Translations under genes and position numbers: made by a program
Assembly (NCBI RefSeq): GCF_017741815.1
Contig: NZ_JAGHMF010000014.1
Coordinates: 1-64,000 of the forward strand
DNA from: Rhizobium sp. 16-488-2b
GTDB lineage: Bacteria; Pseudomonadota; Alphaproteobacteria; Rhizobiales; Rhizobiaceae
Length of the DNA: 64,000 nt
Reading direction: 5' to 3'
Notes under the pieces: model-generated
Told to the model about the DNA's origin: nothing
The model's database searches: none
What the model saw: only the letters and a program-made list of their open reading frames with translations
In this document: in pieces, positions 59,695 through 64,000 of the stretch
Position numbering within the stretch: the first letter of the stretch is position 1
How the letters are laid out: the number at the start of each line of letters is the position of its first letter

Positions 59695-60789
59695 TTGCTC
59701 GCTGTTGAAAAGCGCACGCCCATCAAGGCGGCACTTCTGATCGCCGCCTCCGCCTTGGCGCTGTCGGGCTGCGTGTCCGACAAGCCCGCCGTCGACGCGC
59801 TCGCATCCGCCGCCGCCGAACCCGCGCCCGTGCAAGATCAGCAAATGGCCGCAAACGCTGCGCCGACAGCGGCGACCGCCCAGCAGGCCGGCTACCGCGA
59901 TCCCAGGATGACCAACGTCTCCGGGATGACGAATGTCTCCGGGATGGCCAATGCCCCCGGCGCGCAAGCCGCCAATCTGGCACAAGCGCCCGGCCAGCCG
60001 GCATCGGCAGCGCCGGAAGCCATGGCTCCCGCCAACATCGGCGGCCTAGCCATGCAATCGACCGGCATCAACGCCCAGGCGATGAGCATTTTCTCGGTCA
60101 AGCCGAAGGTCCAGAACAACCCGACCTCGACCACATTGCAGCCATCGACCGGCGTCGGCGCAACCCGCTCCAGCGTCTATTCGAGCCAGCTGCCGGTCGA
60201 GGAGGCGCCACAGCAGCCAACGCTCCAGCCGCAGCAATCCTCGCAGAACACCAGCACCAGGATCGATCCGGTCCAGACCGCCTCGCTGGCGACAAGCTCC
60301 CTTCCCGGCCAGAGCATGAACGCGCTCTATGCAGCGCCGAAGCAGAACCTTCTCACCAGCCTCTCCGGCCTCATCAAGAAGGCATCCCTCCCCGGCATGA
60401 CCCGCGTCGCGCCGAACGGATTGCACCTGCAGAACGACAAGGTCGAGGTCGGCTGCTTCAAGCCCAACCTTCTCAAGGTGATCAAGGCGGTCGAGACCCA
60501 TTTCGGCAAGCCTGTGGTCGTCACGTCGGGCTACCGCGATCCCGAACACAACCGCATGGTCGGCGGCGCCGAGGAATCGATGCACATGAGCTGCGATGCA
60601 GCCGACATCCAGATCGACGGCGTCTCCAAATGGGATATCGCCGCTTACATCAGGTCGCTCCCCGACCGCGGCGGCGTCGGCACCTATTGCCACACCGATT
60701 CCATCCATCTCGACACCGGCCGCAACCGCGACTGGAACTGGGGCTGCGGCGGCCGACAGCCATCCGCGACAGTGGCCCGCGCGCTCTGA
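59695..60789 (+). CDS. Lipoprotein with M15-type (YcbK-like) peptidase domain
   Basis: This 364-residue protein starts at a TTG at 59695 (GGAG 9 bp upstream); a TTG at 59680 would overlap that site. A lipoprotein signal peptide ends in LALSGC. A Pro/Ala/Gln-rich linker of about 200 residues includes a short tandem repeat (MTNVSG, twice). The C-terminal domain is a zinc D,D- or L,D-carboxypeptidase-like fold: SGYRDPEHNRMVGG, SMHMSCDAADIQ and HTDSIHLDTG supply His, Asp and His. It probably trims peptidoglycan in the periplasm. Confidence 0.88.
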   Translation: MLAVEKRTPIKAALLIAASALALSGCVSDKPAVDALASAAAEPAPVQDQQMAANAAPTAATAQQAGYRDPRMTNVSGMTNVSGMANAPGAQAANLAQAPGQPASAAPEAMAPANIGGLAMQSTGINAQAMSIFSVKPKVQNNPTSTTLQPSTGVGATRSSVYSSQLPVEEAPQQPTLQPQQSSQNTSTRIDPVQTASLATSSLPGQSMNALYAAPKQNLLTSLSGLIKKASLPGMTRVAPNGLHLQNDKVEVGCFKPNLLKVIKAVETHFGKPVVVTSGYRDPEHNRMVGGAEESMHMSCDAADIQIDGVSKWDIAAYIRSLPDRGGVGTYCHTDSIHLDTGRNRDWNWGCGGRQPSATVARAL

Positions 60790-60810
60790 TATCAGACGTA
60801 TCCCACTCAC

Positions 60811-60844
60811 CGCCGTCCGTTGCCTCTCGTGGCACCGGACGGCG
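60811..60844 (+). terminator. Terminator after the M15 peptidase gene
   Basis: CGCCGTCCG and CGGACGGCG form a 9-bp stem with inner GTGCC/GGCAC-like pairing, followed by CTTGCGTTT. Confidence 0.75.
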
Positions 60845-60987
60845 CTTGCGTTTAGGCGTTTGATTTCAAGGCAATACGCGCGTTTTTCCACACGCCCACA
60901 TTTCTTGTCATTTTTTTTGCAAAAAATCACTTCTTGCCGCTTGCGGGAATCCAAGTGCCTGATTATAAGGGCGCCACCACGAAGGAA

Positions 60988-61062
60988 GCGCCCTTCGTCT
61001 ATCGGTTAGGACACCAGATTTTCATTCTGGGAAGAGGGGTTCGACTCCCCTAGGGCGTGCCA
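60988..61062 (+). tRNA. tRNA-Glu (anticodon TTC)
   Basis: The 75-nt gene includes CCA. The acceptor stem is GCGCCCT/AGGGCGT, the anticodon loop TTTTCAT gives TTC, and the T-arm is GGGGTTCGACTCCCC. AT-richer DNA with two unusual membrane proteins begins right after it. Confidence 0.97.
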
Positions 61063-61147
61063 TCGTGGTTGATTTCATTACATTTTCGTGGATTTCAGGA
61101 ACGCTCGTCAATTAAGGGCGATCGGCCATTGAGGCATCCCGCTGCCA

Positions 61148-61669
61148 TCACGGTCGTCGGTACGTGTATTGATCCTGCTCCTTGAGATGATTGCCTCGCT
61201 CGTTCTTCTTTGGTGCCCGGTGTAGTCGTCGCGCTAACCGGCCCGCGACAGCCCAGTAAGCGACACCTCCCAAAATCGCGCACAAGGTCCATATGGTGCC
61301 TTGATAGGCGAAAAGCACATCGTAGCGAGGTGGTGGCAGGAACGGTTTGGCGTCGGAGCTTATAGCGTATCCCGTAAGCGCCCAAGTTCCCGCATAGTAA
61401 GCGACGCTCCGGTAACCCAGAATTTCGGCAACACTCACAATCAACAGAACGGGTCGAAAGAAAGAATACAAACTGAGCAAGATAAAAGGCACAGTAGAGC
61501 TTGGAAGTTGTATTGATCGAGAAACCCCGTCTTCACGCAAGAGCACCGTGATGATCGCGTGCGACAATCCGAATGATATCACTCCCGCAAGATAACCCAT
61601 GAAAATCATATAGACGCGTATCAGGAGATGCCCGAGCGTTTCTAACGCGGACTTGCAGTCGATAACCAT
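61148..61669 (-). CDS. Unknown four-helix membrane protein, paralogue 1
   Basis: This 173-residue protein starts at the ATG at 61669 (GGAG nearby). It has about four membrane helices and a basic C-terminal tail. The motif GYRSVAYYAGTWALTGYAIS and the late ILGGVAYWAVAGRLARRLHR are shared with the divergent gene at 61950 (GYRSVFYYAATWGIAGLVIS and GASGGIVYWIGAGRYTRV). Base composition is more AT-rich than the surroundings. It follows tRNA-Glu and may be an acquired segment. I recognise no family. Confidence 0.7.
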   Translation of the reverse strand: MVIDCKSALETLGHLLIRVYMIFMGYLAGVISFGLSHAIITVLLREDGVSRSIQLPSSTVPFILLSLYSFFRPVLLIVSVAEILGYRSVAYYAGTWALTGYAISSDAKPFLPPPRYDVLFAYQGTIWTLCAILGGVAYWAVAGRLARRLHRAPKKNERGNHLKEQDQYTYRRP

Positions 61670-61949
61670 GCCGACTCCATTGCGCTTTAATCGTCTAGAG
61701 AATTTTCCCTTTCGACCGCTGCCCTTCCAACGACCGCTTCCGTTGCAAATCTGTCGGCTCTCCGTTCGGCTACCGACCCGAAGCTGTGATGACGCCGCTT
61801 GGTGAATTTCCATCGGTTGCATTATGATACCATATCGCGTTTTGGCTATCCAAAAAGAAGTCTAAGACTAGTGCTGGAGCTTCCGCATCGCTTGATGCCG
61901 CAAATCTTGAGGATGCGACGGCTGCAACATAAATCACGGGATTGGCTTG

Positions 61950-62444
61950 ATGGCATTTTTGAAGCTTGCCGCACGCTTTATAGAGGCGCTTTTCCCACCC
62001 GTGCTATTGATAGCGCTGGCATATTTCTCGGCCGTTCTCACTTCGGCAGCGACCTACGCAATTTTATTAGAGATGTTGAGACCCACGATAAACCCAAGGG
62101 AGAACTTTTCATCTGGGGTATTTTTATTTTTCGCCGTGTTTGCTGTTCTCTTTGCGTTGCCTGGCGTATGTGCAGCTTTAGTGGCTTGGGAAAAAGGATA
62201 TCGTAGCGTCTTTTACTACGCAGCCACGTGGGGAATCGCGGGACTTGTCATCAGTGCCTTTCCACTAATGTTTGTCGACTTCAGCCATGACGCTTTCTCA
62301 CGGCTCAGGTGGCTTGTTTGGACCGTGAGTGGTGCATCGGGCGGGATTGTTTACTGGATAGGTGCCGGGCGCTATACGCGGGTTATCGACGCGAAACGCG
62401 ATAAGAGAAACAAGTTGGCCGACGATCATTATTCTAAGCGATAG
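61950..62444 (+). CDS. Unknown four-helix membrane protein, paralogue 2
   Basis: This 164-residue protein starts at the ATG at 61950 without a strong ribosome site. It has about four membrane helices, then a charged tail (DAKRDKRNKLADDHYSKR). It shares the GYRSV-YYA-TW and GG-YW-GR motifs with the divergent gene at 61148-61669. It is AT-rich, like its partner. No function is known. Confidence 0.7.
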   Translation: MAFLKLAARFIEALFPPVLLIALAYFSAVLTSAATYAILLEMLRPTINPRENFSSGVFLFFAVFAVLFALPGVCAALVAWEKGYRSVFYYAATWGIAGLVISAFPLMFVDFSHDAFSRLRWLVWTVSGASGGIVYWIGAGRYTRVIDAKRDKRNKLADDHYSKR

Positions 62445-62481
62445 CCTTCTTCCGACCTCTCTCTACCGGACCCCACGCCAA

Positions 62482-63813
62482 TCAAACCCCGCTGATCAAC
62501 TCGATCTTCGACCCATCGCTGAAGCGCGACAGCCGGAACGCCTTGGGATCGACGATCGGCGCCCTGCCCGTCACGATATCGGCCATCAGCCGCCCGGCGG
62601 CCGGCGCGATGCCGAAGCCGTGACCGGAAAAGCCGGTTGCGATGTGGAAGCCGGGAATGGCCTCGACTTCGGAGATGACGGGCACCGCATCGGGCGTCAC
62701 GTCGATATAGCCCGCCCAGCGCTGCGCGATCTCGGCCTTCTCGAAGACGGGAAACGCGGCCTTCAACTCCGCCAGCGCCTTGTCCTGCTTGCGCTTGGAT
62801 GGGATGGGATCGAGCACCCTGTTATATTCGAAGGGGCTCGCCTCATCGAGCGACCACTGGCGCGGCATGCGAGCTTCGTCGAGGAAGCGCAGGCCGAGCC
62901 GGAAGGACAGCGCCTTCCATTCGGAGCGCAGCGCCGGCAGAAAATCCATGGCATGGCGAAACGACGCCGGCACGATGTCGACGATATTGTCGAAGCCTGA
63001 CGCCACCGTATATCCGCCGTCCTGGCGCTTGCGGATGGCGAAGTCGTTGGCCCAGATCGTCTGCTCCGGCCCGCCCTGGAGCGGCTTGGTCCTCAGAACG
63101 CTGTTCATCACCTTCAACTGCGGAAGATCGATCCCGAAGCGGCCCGAAAACAGGCTGGACCATGCCCCACCGGCGAGCACCACGGCCTGGCAGGCGATCG
63201 GCCCGCGTTCCGTCACCACGCCGCAGACGGCGCCCGCAGCCAACTCGATCCCGCGCACTGCGCATGCGGTAAGGATGGTCGCGCCCTTGTCGCGCGCGGC
63301 CTCGGCAATCGCGGGGGCCGCCTTCTGCGGCTCGGCGCGGCCGTCGGCAGGTGTATAGAGCGCGCCAGCCATGGGTAGCTTCGAGCCGGGAAAGAGATCC
63401 CCGAACTCGCGAGCGCTCAACATCCTCGTGTCGATCTGATAGTCCCGGAGATTGGAGCGCCAGCGGTCGTGATCCGACAGCTCCTTCTCGTTGGCGCAGG
63501 TAAAGATGATGCCGGCGCGCTTGAAGCCGGTATCGCGGCCCGTGCGGGCGTCGAGATTGTCCCATATGCGCAGCGCCTCCGCCATCAGCGGCACCTCGCG
63601 CGGGTCGCGCATCGAAATGCGCACCCAGCCCCAGTTGCGGCTGGACTGCTCCTGCCCGATGCCACCCTTCTCGCACAAGACGACTTTCAGCCCACGCTCG
63701 GCGAGCTCCAGCGCCGTCGAGCACCCGACGATCCCGCCGCCGATCACCACGACATCGCAGGCATCGGGAAGCGTTTCATCGCCATGAACGGGAACGACAT
63801 AGGGACCGGGCAT
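62482..63813 (-). CDS. FAD-dependent amino-acid oxidase/dehydrogenase (DadA/DAO family)
   Basis: This 443-residue protein starts at the ATG at 63813; the frame extends 18 codons to a GTG but those residues are not family-like. The dinucleotide-binding motif is CDVVVIGGGIVGCSTALELA (residues about 18-37), followed by SSRNWGWVRISMRDPREVPL and the C-terminal ATGFSGHGFGIAPAAGRLMA. It oxidises an amino acid or N-methylated amine with FAD. The substrate cannot be read from the sequence. No partner subunit adjoins it within the window. Confidence 0.88.
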   Translation of the reverse strand: MPGPYVVPVHGDETLPDACDVVVIGGGIVGCSTALELAERGLKVVLCEKGGIGQEQSSRNWGWVRISMRDPREVPLMAEALRIWDNLDARTGRDTGFKRAGIIFTCANEKELSDHDRWRSNLRDYQIDTRMLSAREFGDLFPGSKLPMAGALYTPADGRAEPQKAAPAIAEAARDKGATILTACAVRGIELAAGAVCGVVTERGPIACQAVVLAGGAWSSLFSGRFGIDLPQLKVMNSVLRTKPLQGGPEQTIWANDFAIRKRQDGGYTVASGFDNIVDIVPASFRHAMDFLPALRSEWKALSFRLGLRFLDEARMPRQWSLDEASPFEYNRVLDPIPSKRKQDKALAELKAAFPVFEKAEIAQRWAGYIDVTPDAVPVISEVEAIPGFHIATGFSGHGFGIAPAAGRLMADIVTGRAPIVDPKAFRLSRFSDGSKIELISGV

Positions 63814-64000
63814 AGAGGATCTCGCGGATGGTGATTTTCTTGCGAGATGGTCTAGCGCCGGCGGCACGCGCTAGAAACAGCAAATGCGCCACAAGCGCGA
63901 ATTTGCCGCGGATAAGAACAACTTACGGCGAGCCCGGGGCCGAGCAGCGCCTGCGCGACCACCAAAAGCCACGCGATTATTTCAATGGGAACGCAAACAC

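Noticed and set aside
60988..63867. Genomic island with att sites at tRNA-Glu
   Set aside because: No second copy of the tRNA-Glu 3' end and no integrase were seen in the window; only the composition shift and the paralogous genes remain, reported as a finding.

Overview
The window looks like a chromosomal segment from a Rhizobiaceae member (Rhizobium, Agrobacterium or Ensifer type). The DNA is GC-rich. It carries the acpXL-lpxXL cluster for the very-long-chain fatty acid of rhizobial lipid A, the aerobic (CobN/CobO type) cobalamin genes, a glpDSTPQUV-K glycerol locus of the type described in Rhizobium leguminosarum, DUF1127 proteins and palindromic mosaic repeats of the rhizobial kind. This identification rests on gene content and was not checked by any search.

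Layout. 0-2 kb: the 5' end of gnd, an SRPBCC/VOC pair and a lone PAS protein. 2-7.6 kb: acpXL, fabZXL, fabF2XL, fabF1XL, adhXL and lpxXL on the minus strand. 7.7-25.8 kb: a secreted L,D-transpeptidase, then cobalamin genes in three blocks. These are cobE-(nucleoside hydrolase)-cobA-cobB-cobC-cobD; cobP-cobW-cobN-cobO-EamA behind a long cobalamin riboswitch; and cobQ, convergent with a CLC-type channel. The corrin-ring methylation genes (cobF-M) and cobS/T are not here. 26-37 kb: small envelope and DUF1127 proteins, LysR, GlxA-type and IclR regulators, a double-receiver response regulator, a large MscS-type channel, an efflux pump and an M20 amidohydrolase. 37-46.5 kb: glycerol uptake and catabolism (glpK, glpV, glpU, glpQ, glpP, glpT, glpS, glpD). 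46.6-52 kb: an AraC regulator with a divergent fosmidomycin-resistance-type pump, tRNA-Arg, an NDUFS4-like complex I subunit, a lipid A phosphoethanolamine transferase and tRNA-Pro. 52-58.9 kb: a stress region with dps, fdhD, a sensor kinase with a receiver-only partner, msrA, a PhnA-type protein, a DUF192 protein and a double cold-shock-domain protein. 59-64 kb: glyoxalase, an M15 lipoprotein peptidase, tRNA-Glu, two AT-richer divergent paralogous membrane proteins and a FAD oxidoreductase.

The least expected signals lie between or inside the genes. (1) Two copies of a palindromic mosaic repeat sit in frame inside cobN and account for its extra length. (2) A canonical FNR/FixK box lies 41.5 bp upstream of the inferred start of a roughly 72-nt terminator-ended transcript between two convergent genes, which suggests an oxygen-controlled small RNA. 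(3) Five consecutive perfect hairpins, four with C-rich loops resembling anti-Shine-Dalgarno sequence, end in a terminator between the dps operon and fdhD. (4) A 22-codon leader ORF with a strong ribosome binding site couples the cobalamin riboswitch to cobP. (5) Two enzyme pairs look asymmetric: FabF2XL lacks the catalytic Cys/His residues that FabF1XL keeps, and GlpS and GlpT carry complementary ATPase-motif defects.
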